The notes under the pieces are model-generated. The model did no database searches, was not told the DNA's origin, and saw only the letters and a program-made list of their open reading frames with translations. From positions 868,001 to 932,000 of the forward strand of contig NZ_WELG01000002.1 of assembly GCF_009184425.1 (NCBI RefSeq): DNA of 64,000 nt, given 5' to 3'. A program made the position numbers and the translations under genes. The DNA is from Flagellimonas olearia. Lineage in GTDB: Bacteria; Bacteroidota; Bacteroidia; Flavobacteriales; Flavobacteriaceae. Each line of letters opens with the position of its first letter. The stretch's first letter is position 1. Of this stretch, positions 17,221 through 26,236 are shown in pieces.

Positions 17221-20200
17221 TTAGGCGGCCACATCCAACTGTTCCTTTTTCTTTTTCTCTCTTCTTATTTTGTTTTTCTGTATCCGTAACTTGAGTCGGT
17301 ACACCAAGGTGAACAGGATGGGAACCACGATCAGGGTCAAGAAGGTGGCCACAAATAGACCATAGATCACGGTCCAGGCCAAAGGTCCCCAAAAGATTAC
17401 GTTGTCCCCGCCAAAGTAAATGTGTGGGTTAAACTCACTCATCAAGGTAAAGAAGTTGATGTTGAACCCTGTTGCCAATGGAATCAACCCCAAAATGGTG
17501 GTGATGGCCGTAAGCAGTACAGGGCGCAACCTTGCCTTACCTCCTTTGACCACGGCTTCCTTAAAGTCTTCTGGGTCCAAAAGGTCTTCCTCATCCAAAT
17601 CGAGGGCCACCTTCTTCCTATCGATCAAGAGTTGGGTATAGTCCAAAAGTACCACACCGTTGTTCACCACGATTCCCGCCAATGAAATGATACCCATCAT
17701 GGTCATCATGATCACAAAGGCACTTCCTGTGGCCACAATACCCCCAAATACCCCGATTAAGCTCAAGAAAATGGCAAGCATGATGATACCAGGTTTGGAA
17801 ACCGAGTTGAACTGGAAGATCAAAATGAAGAAAATCAAGCCAAGACCGGTAAAGAAAGCGCCCATCAAAAAGGCCATTTGCTTGTTCTGCTCCTCAATCT
17901 GACCAGTATAGTCAACCTTGATATCCGAAGGCAAGCCTTCAAAATCGTTCATTTCTTCCTGTATCTTGCCTACAATCGCTCCAGCATCCGTGAAACCAGG
18001 GGCCAAGGCAGAGTATACGGTAACCACACGTCTGGTATCCCGGTGCTTGATGGCACTAAAACCAGTACTGTTCACCTGTTTGGCAACCGCTGATACGGGC
18101 ACCTCTTTTATCTGGCCGGATGAAGGATCCCTAAACGTAATGCGCTGGTTAAAAATGGCGCTGGTGTTATATCGGTTTTCCTCATTGAAACGAACATAAA
18201 TGTCGTAATCCTCTCCATCTTCCTTATAGATTCCAGCTTTGGCACCAAAAATGGAGTTACGGAGCTGTTGTCCCACTTGTCCTGTGGCGACACCCAGTTC
18301 ACCGGCCTTTTTTCGATCTACGGCAACCAACATGGAAGGCTTGGACTTGTTCACATCGATTTTGAGTTCATCAATACCAGGAATGTTCCTTGAGTTGATA
18401 AAGTTTCGCATCTGCTCTGCGGCAACGATCAATTCGGAGTAATCCTCTCCTTCCAGTTCTATATTGATGGGATATCCTGCTGGTGGACCAACGGCATCTT
18501 TCTCCACGGAAATGGCTACTCCGGGATATACATCTTTCAAGGCCTCTTGGACTTTTCGTAAAAGTTCATTACTGTCGGCTCCTTCACGAAACTTATATTC
18601 CCGCATGGTAGCGGTAATTTTTCCACGGTGTGGCATTTCGGCCGCGGAACCCCCATCGGTTTGTGGATTTCCTGCACCTTCGCCCACTTGGGAGACCCCA
18701 CTTTCCACCAAGAAATTGTAATCGCCATGGTTATAGGTATCCGCATTGACAATATCAAATACCCTTTGCTCTATGTCCTTGGTGATGGCATTGGTCTTTT
18801 GGATATCTGTTCCTTCAGGATATTCAATGTATACAATGATCTGGTTAGGGGTATTGTCTGGGAAGAATTCCACTTTGGTTCGTTGGCTTCCCACTGAGGC
18901 TCCAAATCCCATAAAGGCTATAAGTAGGAGTACAAAAGTACCTATGGCTATAAAAATGGGCTTTCTTCCTGCCAATGTATAACGTAAGGTCCGTTCATAA
19001 AACCGTTCCCATCGTGGTAATATCTTGTTCTGGAACCCATTGGCCCAATTTCTCAAGAAAAGCCTGTAGATCCATAGCATAATGGCGGTCAATACCATTA
19101 AGGATCCCAAAGCTCTATACGTACCTCCAAACAGAATGATTAAAAGTCCGATCACGGATATGATAGATGTGATACGGATAATCTGCTTTAGCGGCATACT
19201 CTTGTCCTCCGTGGTCATGTATCGCGACACCAGTACGGAGTTGAAGAAGATGGCCACAAAGAGCGAGGACCCCAAAACTACCGACAAGGTCACTGGGAAA
19301 TAGATCATAAATTGTCCCATAACTCCCGGCCATAGTCCAAGAGGGACGAAGGCTGCTACGGTGGTCAATGTGGAAATGATAATGGGAAATGCAATTTCTC
19401 CAATCCCTTTTTTGGCCGCTTCAATTCGGGACATGCCCTCTTCGTCCATAAGGCGATATACATTTTCCACTACCACAATACCGTTGTCCACCAACATTCC
19501 CAATCCCATGATCAACCCAAAGAGGATCATGGTGTTCATGGTATACCCCAAGGTGTTCAATATCATCAGGGACATGAACATGGACATGGGTATGGCAAAA
19601 CCAACGAACAAGGCATTTTTGAAGCCCAAGAAGAACATCAGAACGGTCACCACCAAGATGATACCGAAGATGATGTTGTTCACCAAATCATCTACCTGAC
19701 CTATGGTCTTGGAAGATTGATCATTGGCAATGGTCACCTTTAAATCCTGTGGAAACACATTTTTGACGGCATCGTCCACAATCACTTGGATTTGCTCAGC
19801 TGCGGCCACCATGTTCTTTCCGGCACGTTTTTTAACGTCCAACATCACCACGGGAGCACCATATTCACGTGCATAGGTGGTCTTGTCCTCTTCCTTAAAA
19901 CTTACCTTGGCAATATCCTTCAGATAAATGGGATTGCCATTTTCAGACTTTACCACAAAATTTTCCAGTTCATTGGGTCGGTCTATCTCACCCACAATAC
20001 GGATGGTCCTACGCTGTCCACTGGTAATGAGGTTGCCCGCCGAAGTGGTCATGTTCTCATTGCTTATGGTATTGATGATGTCGTTGAAGCTCACCTTGGC
20101 GGCCATCATTTTATAGATATCCACGGCAACTTCCACTTCCTTTTCCTGGGCACCGCGAATGTCCACTTGCTTTATTTCAAGCAGCCCTTCGATTTCGTCT

Positions 20201-20730
20201 TCCAGATATTCCCCATATTCCTTGAGTTTGTCCACCGGATAGTCCCCGGAAATGTTGATGTTGAGAATCGGAATCTCTTCGGACATGCTCAAATCGAACA
20301 CATTGGGTTCTACCTTGGCACCGTTGAACGTGGGCCAATCTTCCCCTGCAGTCTTTGAATCCACCTCGTCCTTTACTTTCTGTAGGGCACCTTCAACGGA
20401 AATGTTCTCATCAAACTCCACAATGATCATGGAGTAATCTTCCTGGGAGGTGGAGGTGATTTCCACAACGTTGCTCACGGTCTTCAACTCATCCTCAATA
20501 GGGTCGGTGATGAGTTTTTCAATGTCCTCCGCGGTATTTCCGGGATAGAGGGAACTGATATAGATCTTGGTTTCCTTGATTTCCGGGAAACTTTCTCTAG
20601 GCATGCTAAAATAGGCCGATGCTCCCAGAAAAAGGATAACGGCTATCAGCACATACATGGTCGTTTTATTGTCGATAGCCCATGAGGACAGCCTAAATTC
20701 CTTATCTACGCTTTTCTTTTGCTTGCTCAT
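17221..20730 (-). CDS. RND efflux pump, inner-membrane subunit (AcrB-like)
   Basis: 1169 residues, proton-driven export of hydrophobic compounds. TM1 at about 27-45 is followed by the porter region (ISSLYPGNTAEDIEKLITDPIE). The TM4 proton-relay Asp is in GLIMGLGMLVDNGIVVVENVYR. The second half begins near residue 600 with another transmembrane helix and large periplasmic loop. An insertion between TM helices around residues 510-570 makes it longer than AcrB (1049). It is the last gene of the tetR-tolC-acrA-acrB operon, 10 bp after the adaptor gene. The substrate cannot be told. Confidence 0.93.
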   Translation of the reverse strand: MSKQKKSVDKEFRLSSWAIDNKTTMYVLIAVILFLGASAYFSMPRESFPEIKETKIYISSLYPGNTAEDIEKLITDPIEDELKTVSNVVEITSTSQEDYSMIIVEFDENISVEGALQKVKDEVDSKTAGEDWPTFNGAKVEPNVFDLSMSEEIPILNINISGDYPVDKLKEYGEYLEDEIEGLLEIKQVDIRGAQEKEVEVAVDIYKMMAAKVSFNDIINTISNENMTTSAGNLITSGQRRTIRIVGEIDRPNELENFVVKSENGNPIYLKDIAKVSFKEEDKTTYAREYGAPVVMLDVKKRAGKNMVAAAEQIQVIVDDAVKNVFPQDLKVTIANDQSSKTIGQVDDLVNNIIFGIILVVTVLMFFLGFKNALFVGFAIPMSMFMSLMILNTLGYTMNTMILFGLIMGLGMLVDNGIVVVENVYRLMDEEGMSRIEAAKKGIGEIAFPIIISTLTTVAAFVPLGLWPGVMGQFMIYFPVTLSVVLGSSLFVAIFFNSVLVSRYMTTEDKSMPLKQIIRITSIISVIGLLIILFGGTYRALGSLMVLTAIMLWIYRLFLRNWANGFQNKILPRWERFYERTLRYTLAGRKPIFIAIGTFVLLLIAFMGFGASVGSQRTKVEFFPDNTPNQIIVYIEYPEGTDIQKTNAITKDIEQRVFDIVNADTYNHGDYNFLVESGVSQVGEGAGNPQTDGGSAAEMPHRGKITATMREYKFREGADSNELLRKVQEALKDVYPGVAISVEKDAVGPPAGYPINIELEGEDYSELIVAAEQMRNFINSRNIPGIDELKIDVNKSKPSMLVAVDRKKAGELGVATGQVGQQLRNSIFGAKAGIYKEDGEDYDIYVRFNEENRYNTSAIFNQRITFRDPSSGQIKEVPVSAVAKQVNSTGFSAIKHRDTRRVVTVYSALAPGFTDAGAIVGKIQEEMNDFEGLPSDIKVDYTGQIEEQNKQMAFLMGAFFTGLGLIFFILIFQFNSVSKPGIIMLAIFLSLIGVFGGIVATGSAFVIMMTMMGIISLAGIVVNNGVVLLDYTQLLIDRKKVALDLDEEDLLDPEDFKEAVVKGGKARLRPVLLTAITTILGLIPLATGFNINFFTLMSEFNPHIYFGGDNVIFWGPLAWTVIYGLFVATFLTLIVVPILFTLVYRLKLRIQKNKIRREKKKKEQLDVAA

Positions 20731-20740
20731 AATTAGCTGG

Positions 20741-21916
20741 CTATATGTTGTTCTTGATTTTTACTTTTTGCCCTTCTTTTACGCTACGGGCCCCTTCATC
20801 TATGATACCATCACCGCTATTGATACCGGAAAGTACCTCTACATAATCCCCTTGGGTCTTGCCGGTTTCAATGACCACTTTTTTGGCCACAGGGTCGGAC
20901 GATATGGAATCAGCATCCACCAAGAACACATATTGCTCCCCATTGGCGTTTTCTGATACAATGCTTTGTGGGATAAGAATGGCATTCTCATTGGTGTAAT
21001 CGTTGATCATCACTTTGGCGGTCAAGTTGGGCTTCACCTTCCCATCATGGCTTGGTACAGGGATTTCAGCAGTGAAAGACCTGTTGCTGGGGTTGATAAA
21101 GTTTCCGGTCTGACGAATTTTGGTGATGACGCTATCTCCCAATACAGGGAAATATACGCGAACATCCTTTCCAGGGGTAACATTGGGCAGGTGACTTTCA
21201 GGTACCTCCACCTTAATGTACATGTTGGAAAGGTTTACGATTCGGAACACCTCAGAACCTGGTCCGGGACTTACCACGGTACCCTGATCTTTGATCACAT
21301 CGTCAATGATACCGGCAAAAGGCGCACGGATAGTGGATTTTCCCACTTGGCTTTCCAATTGCTTTACGGCACTTTGTTGTGCTTCGTAAGTGGTTTTGGC
21401 CTGTAGATATTGGATTTCGGAACCAATGTTTTGCTCCCAAAGTCTTTTCTGACGCTCAAAAGTTGTCCTGCTAAGTTCTGCCTGCGTCTTTGCCTGCGCC
21501 AATTGGCTGGAAAGCCCACCATCGTCAATGGAAGCCAATACTTGGCCTTTGGCCACTTTTTGTCCTTCCTTGACATAAACACGGTAAAGTGTCCCGGCCA
21601 TTTCAGGATAGATCAGGACATTCTGCTTGGTGGTTACATCACCTTGCAGTTCCAGATAATGGTCAAATTTCTCTGGTTTCACATCAATGGTGGTCACCAA
21701 GGGCAGTTTGGCGTTATCGTCCAATTGTGCAATGGCAGAATCCAAGGTCTTCAGCTCCATCTCCAAAGCCTTGTGCTGCTGGGAAATTTCCGTATGCTTG
21801 GCTCTGATAGCTTCTAGATTGTTGGTTTCAATGACACTCTCCACAGAGTTTTTGCCACTACTCCCACAAGAAGCCAAAGTTGCTGCTGTAAGTGCTATAT
21901 ATATTGCTTTTTTCAT
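20741..21916 (-). CDS. RND efflux adaptor (membrane fusion protein, lipoprotein)
   Basis: 391 residues linking the RND pump to the TolC channel in the periplasm. The type II signal peptide ends TLASC (Cys17). Residues 30-70 are a coiled coil, followed by the lipoyl half-motif GTLYRVYVKEGQKVAKGQVLASIDD. The hairpin (LSSQLAQAKTQAELSRTTFERQKRLWEQN) and second lipoyl half (STIRAPFAGIIDDVIKDQGTVVSPG) follow. Its place between the tolC-like and acrB-like genes confirms the role. Confidence 0.93.
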   Translation of the reverse strand: MKKAIYIALTAATLASCGSSGKNSVESVIETNNLEAIRAKHTEISQQHKALEMELKTLDSAIAQLDDNAKLPLVTTIDVKPEKFDHYLELQGDVTTKQNVLIYPEMAGTLYRVYVKEGQKVAKGQVLASIDDGGLSSQLAQAKTQAELSRTTFERQKRLWEQNIGSEIQYLQAKTTYEAQQSAVKQLESQVGKSTIRAPFAGIIDDVIKDQGTVVSPGPGSEVFRIVNLSNMYIKVEVPESHLPNVTPGKDVRVYFPVLGDSVITKIRQTGNFINPSNRSFTAEIPVPSHDGKVKPNLTAKVMINDYTNENAILIPQSIVSENANGEQYVFLVDADSISSDPVAKKVVIETGKTQGDYVEVLSGINSGDGIIDEGARSVKEGQKVKIKNNI

Positions 21917-21939
21917 GATGGTACGGTTTTCTCTTTTGT

Positions 21940-23271
21940 TTATTGATTAAAAATGGTTTCCAGTTCGGTTTTCTTGTTGATCACGTCCACCATGGACTGC
22001 AAGTATTCCTGTTGACTGGTATAAAGTTGGGTCTGTGCCTGCCGAAGCTCAAAGCTGGTGGCCAAACCTTCGGAATATTTAATTTGGTTTTTGTTTTCAA
22101 TACGTTCGGCCAGTTCCAAGTTTTGCTTGGAGGTGCCGTATTCCTCAATGGCAAGGATGTAATTGCTTTTGGCATTTTCCAATTGAAGCCAGATTTGTTC
22201 CTCGGCCTCGGTCAATTGGGTCTTGGCCTTCTCCAAGGCAATTTTGGCCCGTTGTGTAGAGGCACTTCTTCCCAAAGAACTGAAAATGGGAATGTTGAGA
22301 TCCACACCCAAGATGGAGGATTCAAACCATGGTTGCCCGCTGCTTAAAAAATTGAATCGATCGCTAAATGAATTTCCCCCGTAGCTCACAAAAGCATTTA
22401 GTGTGGGCAACGCCCTGCTCTTGGCCAATTTCAGCTCAAAGTAACGTTGTTCGTTGAGGTTTGTGGCCAGTTTGTAATCCACGTTGTTCTCTATGTTGAA
22501 TTCGGAGTCCAATAGGCCCAAGTCAATTTGTTGCTGGGTAAGATCATCCAGGTTCTCGGTCAAGACGGTTTGGGTCTCAATGGGCAATCCCAAGACCAGG
22601 TTCAACATCTGGAGCGTGATGACCTCCAGACGCTTCGCGTTTTTCAACTGATTGTCTACGGATGAGAGGGTAATCTGCAATTGATCTACGCTTTCCTCAT
22701 CGCCAAGACCGTTTTCGTACACCCGTTTGGTCTCGTACAGGTTTTTCTCCAAAGTAGCCTTGTTGTTCTCGGAGATGAGGACACTTTCCTTGGCCAAAAG
22801 CACATTGCCATAGGCTTCCACCACGGCCTTTCTTACGTCCAAATCCGTTTTCTCCTTGTTGTTTTGACTATAGTCCAAAAAGGTTTTCGTGGCCTGTACA
22901 CCTACAATATAAGATCCATCAAAAATCTGTTGTTTTAATGTGGCCGAAGCCGACATGGATTGGGGTTGGCCAAAGACCACTTCCTGATAAGTACCCGGTT
23001 CACCGCCAAAAAACTCGGCAGGAATCTGGGATACAGGCTGTATCAATTGATTTTGATAGCTAACCGCCCCTGAAATCTGGGGAAGGCCGCTGGCAATCGT
23101 CTCCCATTTCTGTTTTTGGGCATCGTCCAGGTCCCTAGTGGCGTTCAATGAACTATAATTATGTTCCAAGGCATATTGGATGGCCCCCTCCAGATTGAAT
23201 CTGGGAATGGTATCCTGTGCTGACGAAAGCCATGGGAGCACTAGTAGTAAACTGATTAAGGTTGTTCGCAT
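21940..23271 (-). CDS. TolC-family outer-membrane efflux channel
   Basis: 443 residues with a signal peptide ending SSAQD. The mature protein has the duplicated OEP architecture of long helical hairpins (for example LDVRKAVVEAYGNVLLAKESVLISENN and EQIWLQLENAKSNYILAIEEYGTSKQ) alternating with short barrel strands. Its ATG follows the tetR stop codon directly (TAAATG), so translation is coupled. It provides the exit duct for the RND pump encoded downstream. Confidence 0.93.
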   Translation of the reverse strand: MRTTLISLLLVLPWLSSAQDTIPRFNLEGAIQYALEHNYSSLNATRDLDDAQKQKWETIASGLPQISGAVSYQNQLIQPVSQIPAEFFGGEPGTYQEVVFGQPQSMSASATLKQQIFDGSYIVGVQATKTFLDYSQNNKEKTDLDVRKAVVEAYGNVLLAKESVLISENNKATLEKNLYETKRVYENGLGDEESVDQLQITLSSVDNQLKNAKRLEVITLQMLNLVLGLPIETQTVLTENLDDLTQQQIDLGLLDSEFNIENNVDYKLATNLNEQRYFELKLAKSRALPTLNAFVSYGGNSFSDRFNFLSSGQPWFESSILGVDLNIPIFSSLGRSASTQRAKIALEKAKTQLTEAEEQIWLQLENAKSNYILAIEEYGTSKQNLELAERIENKNQIKYSEGLATSFELRQAQTQLYTSQQEYLQSMVDVINKKTELETIFNQ

Positions 23272-23877
23272 TTATTCTTGGTTTGAATTGATGATTGAGT
23301 TTAATATTTTTCGTCCTTTTGGGGTGACGATGCCCCTTAAATGGTATTCCAGATATTGGTCCAAGACATCGGGCTTGGAAAAAATCTGGGAAGGAAAAAG
23401 GTTTTCATCCTTTAAGCTCATGACCCCTGAAAAATAGATTCTGGATACAAATTCCACATTGAGGTTGCTCCTGTAGATTTCCATTTCCATTCCCCGTTTT
23501 ACATTCTCCAGGACACAGCCGTGCATGGACTCGTATTGCTTTTCCTTTAGGGACCCATGTATCTTGGGGTAATATTTTTGCAGTTGGTATAAGGGAGACG
23601 TTTTCTCGTTCTTTAAATTCACCATGACAAACTTTTTGATCTCATAGAGTTCTTCAATGGGGTTCTTTTGCAGACAAACAATGTTATCTATGCCACAGGT
23701 TATAAAGTCGCACATGGTCATTGTGGTCTCTTCCACCAGTTCGCTTTTGTTCCTGAAATGGGAATAAATGGTCTTTTTGGATATCCCCATTTCATTGGCC
23801 AAATCGTCCATGGTCACACTCTTAAACCCCAGGTTTATGAAAAGTTCCGTCGCCTTCTGTATAATCTTTTCCCTCAT
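23272..23877 (-). CDS. TetR-family repressor of the efflux operon
   Basis: 201 residues; I start at 23877 (MREKIIQKATELF) because the promoter lies within the longer frame. The HTH is clear at residues 22-45 (TMDDLANEMGISKKTIYSHFRNKSEL). The remainder is the variable helical ligand-binding domain, with Cys residues in MCDFITCGIDNIVCL. It is the first gene of the operon it most likely represses; a perfect 10-bp-arm palindrome overlaps the promoter just upstream. The inducer is unknown. Confidence 0.93.
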   Translation of the reverse strand: MREKIIQKATELFINLGFKSVTMDDLANEMGISKKTIYSHFRNKSELVEETTMTMCDFITCGIDNIVCLQKNPIEELYEIKKFVMVNLKNEKTSPLYQLQKYYPKIHGSLKEKQYESMHGCVLENVKRGMEMEIYRSNLNVEFVSRIYFSGVMSLKDENLFPSQIFSKPDVLDQYLEYHLRGIVTPKGRKILNSIINSNQE

Positions 23878-23885
23878 AATGGGGG

Positions 23886-23915
23886 CAAAAGTAATCATGG
23901 AAACTTTAAAAACAA
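23886..23915 (-). promoter_or_regulatory. Promoter of the tetR-efflux operon
   Basis: The minus strand has TTG (23915-23913), a 19-nt spacer and TACTTTTG (23893-23886), a full match to the Bacteroidetes sigma-A consensus. The tetR ATG follows 8 nt after the -7 element, so the leader is almost absent. Confidence 0.7.
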
Positions 23916-23927
23916 AAAAAGTTTCCA
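23898..23927. promoter_or_regulatory. TetR operator palindrome
   Basis: TGGAAACTTT (23898-23907) and AAAGTTTCCA (23918-23927) are perfect inverted repeats with a 10-nt spacer. The palindrome covers the -33 TTG and most of the promoter spacer, the position expected for repressor occlusion by the adjacent TetR protein. Confidence 0.75.
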
Positions 23928-24097
23928 AGGTTTTACGTTTTTTTAACGAGTGCTTAATGGCTGATCTTTAGTGGGACCAACCTACTATGTGTTGACGAAA
24001 TAGGGAGTCTCTTTTGGACTGGGTTGGGGATTTAGATCGTAAAGTCCAGAAAAAGGATTTGTACTGACGTTTGTAACGCTCTTGGATAACGTTCTTT

Positions 24098-24526
24098 TTA
24101 CTCGGTATCATGATTTTCGTTTTTGATTCGTTCCACGTAGGCTTTAAAGGCGGTTTCTCCTTCCTCTTTCCAGAATTGGTCATAGTGTTTCCATTCATCA
24201 AAATCGCGTCTGAGCGAACCACATCTTTTTTTGGAGAAGCCATGTTTTTTCTTGTGATGGGATTTTTTGCCTCCTTTGTCATCACCAAAGCCAAAACCAA
24301 AAATGAGTTTGGCCAAGACAAAGATGCCCAGGGCTTGCCAGTAGGTTACGGTGGGCAGTCCAAATATGTCCGGCATCAACCAGTTCCATAACCACATCAA
24401 CACATAATTGGCCAATAGGAGAAAAAGGATGCCCAAAATGACCATTGCAATCACTTTCAATACTTTTTTCACATAGTACTCCACTTTACTTTCCACTGCT
24501 TTTTCAATATTTTCTTTATGTTCCAT
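24098..24526 (-). CDS. Two-helix membrane protein paired with an ECF sigma factor
   Basis: 142 residues. An N-terminal amphipathic cytoplasmic helix (1-22) is followed by TM helices at about 24-48 and 61-80. Then comes a strongly basic, His-rich loop (residues 83-102, with KKSHHKKKHG), and a C-terminal soluble region (DFDEWKHYDQFWKEEGETAFKAYVERI). The gene starts 2 bp after the sigma-factor stop. Such small membrane proteins encoded just after an ECF sigma often hold it at the membrane, so an anti-sigma role is plausible, but there is no recognisable anti-sigma domain. Confidence 0.75.
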   Translation of the reverse strand: MEHKENIEKAVESKVEYYVKKVLKVIAMVILGILFLLLANYVLMWLWNWLMPDIFGLPTVTYWQALGIFVLAKLIFGFGFGDDKGGKKSHHKKKHGFSKKRCGSLRRDFDEWKHYDQFWKEEGETAFKAYVERIKNENHDTE

Positions 24527-24528
24527 GA

Positions 24529-25074
24529 CTATATACTTTTAGATTCTTTACTATTTTCCAAATTGTTCAATAATACGGACATGGCTCGGTGTCTTCGGGA
24601 CATAAGCGTCCCGGTTGGGATGCCGGTCCTTTCCGCAATTTCTTTATAGGTGAAACCTTCAAAGTCAATGGCGATGATGATATCCCGGTAAGCGGGTTTC
24701 AACGCTGCTACGGCTTTTTTCAACTCCTCTTCCAATGCAGGGGAATAGGAATTGTCCGCATCGCCATAAAAAGCTTCTGCAAAATCCTGCCATTGCCTAT
24801 CAATTTCCTCCGCAGGGTATTTATGCTCTTTTCTTCCGCGCATGATATCAATGATCCTATTGCGAATGGCACTGTACACAAACCCCCCAATGTTGTTGAT
24901 GGGGTTAAGGTCATCGGCCCGCGAATAAATCCGAAGCGCCACATCCTGGACAATGTCCTCCGCATCCCGTTCCGAAGTATTTCGGATTTTGGACTGCACA
25001 TACATTCGCAATGAGTGGTATTCCTCATTGAAAAAAGTGGTCAGGTTGTTGCGGTTCTCTGTTTTGGCGGCCAT
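24529..25074 (-). CDS. ECF RNA polymerase sigma factor
   Basis: 181 residues with sigma-70 region 2 (EYHSLRMYVQSKIRNTSERDAEDIVQDVALRIYSR) and region 4 (LKPAYRDIIIAIDFEGFTYKEIAERTGIPTGTLMSRRHRAM). The two are joined by a linker of about 40 residues. Region 4 carries the usual helix-turn-helix GIPTGTLMSR. It is the first gene of a two-gene unit with the membrane protein at 24098. A perfect -7 element TAGATTTG lies on minus at 25120-25127, 45 nt before the start, without an evident -33. Confidence 0.92.
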   Translation of the reverse strand: MAAKTENRNNLTTFFNEEYHSLRMYVQSKIRNTSERDAEDIVQDVALRIYSRADDLNPINNIGGFVYSAIRNRIIDIMRGRKEHKYPAEEIDRQWQDFAEAFYGDADNSYSPALEEELKKAVAALKPAYRDIIIAIDFEGFTYKEIAERTGIPTGTLMSRRHRAMSVLLNNLENSKESKSI

Positions 25075-25217
25075 TTAAAAAAACGGATTGCTTACTTTAT
25101 CTGTTAGGACGAAGCTTTTCAAATCTATTGCATTTTTGGGGCGATTTTTTTGATGAATGGAGCAATTTTGGGTTTTTCAATGGGGATAACCACTAAAGTA
25201 TTCCGCCACCTGACCCG

Positions 25218-25247
25218 TTGTTTTTTGTTTTTTTGCACGTATTTTTG
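25218..25247 (+). promoter_or_regulatory. Promoter of the polyprenyl synthase gene
   Basis: TTG (25218-25220), a 19-nt spacer and TATTTTTG (25240-25247) fully match the consensus. The ATG at 25253 is 5 nt past the -7 element, so the transcript should be leaderless or nearly so. Confidence 0.65.
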
Positions 25248-25252
25248 GCTCC

Positions 25253-26236
25253 ATGTCAGATATCGATATCATTAGTCAGTATAGGGAACAGTTTGTTACG
25301 CATCTTGAGGCAAGAACCCAAATGACAGAACCCAGGAACCTGTACGAACCTGTGCACTATATTTTAGGTTTGGGTGGCAAACGGTTACGGCCCATACTTA
25401 CCCTAATGACCGCTGAGGTTTTTGGAGGAAAGGCAAAGGAAGCCATGGATGCTGCTTTGGCCATAGAAATGTTCCATAATTTTTCCTTGGTCCATGATGA
25501 TATTATGGATGATGCCCCATTGCGAAGAGGAAAAACAACCGTGCATGAAAAATGGGATTTGAACACCGGGATTCTTTCCGGGGATGCCATGTTGATTCTG
25601 TCCTATCAGTTTTTTGAAAGTTATCCACCTGAGGTCTTTAAAAAACTTACCTCCCTTTTTAGCAAGACGGCCATCGAAGTTTGTGAAGGACAACAATACG
25701 ATGTGGATTTTGAGACCCGCGATGACGTCACTATTCCGGAATACCTCAAAATGATCGAATACAAAACCTCGGTTTTGGTGGCTGCCGCCATGCAGATGGG
25801 GGCCATTATTGCCCATGCATCGGACAAAGATGCCGAGGCCATGTATGAGTTTGGGCGAAATCTGGGGATTGCCTTTCAGCTTCAGGACGATTATCTGGAT
25901 GCTTTTGGAGATCCCAAGACTTTTGGGAAACAGGTAGGGGGCGATATCATGGAAAACAAAAAGACCTTTCTGTATCTAAAATCACTTGAAAAGTCCACCA
26001 AGGAAGACCAGGAAAGTCTCATGCATCTCTATTCCATTAAACCGAAAGACGCTGCGGCAAAAGTCGAGGCAGTGAAGGGGATTTTTAAGGATAGTGGTGC
26101 CGTAGAAGCCACCCAAACCGAAATCGAGGCCTATACACGGAAGGCTTTTGAGGTTTTGGAACAATTGACGATTCCTGAAACCAACAAAGAACTGCTACGA
26201 AAGTTTGGTGAGAACTTGATGAAGCGAACCGTCTAA
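25253..26236 (+). CDS. Trans-polyprenyl diphosphate synthase (probably GGPP/FPP synthase)
   Basis: Head-to-tail condensation of isopentenyl diphosphate with an allylic primer. 327 residues with GGKRLRP (41-47), the first Asp-rich motif DDIMD (82-86) and the second DDYLD (212-216). There is no two-residue insertion in the first motif, and Phe77 sits five residues before it. In characterised homologues an aromatic here limits the product to about C15-C20. The neighbouring lycopene cyclase makes GGPP for carotenoids plausible; a longer quinone side chain is not excluded. Confidence 0.9.
   Translation: MSDIDIISQYREQFVTHLEARTQMTEPRNLYEPVHYILGLGGKRLRPILTLMTAEVFGGKAKEAMDAALAIEMFHNFSLVHDDIMDDAPLRRGKTTVHEKWDLNTGILSGDAMLILSYQFFESYPPEVFKKLTSLFSKTAIEVCEGQQYDVDFETRDDVTIPEYLKMIEYKTSVLVAAAMQMGAIIAHASDKDAEAMYEFGRNLGIAFQLQDDYLDAFGDPKTFGKQVGGDIMENKKTFLYLKSLEKSTKEDQESLMHLYSIKPKDAAAKVEAVKGIFKDSGAVEATQTEIEAYTRKAFEVLEQLTIPETNKELLRKFGENLMKRTV

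Noticed and set aside
19786-20358. A 190-codon plus-strand frame opposite the RND pump gene
   Set aside because: It lies wholly antisense to a well-supported coding region and shows no domain, signal or plausible composition.
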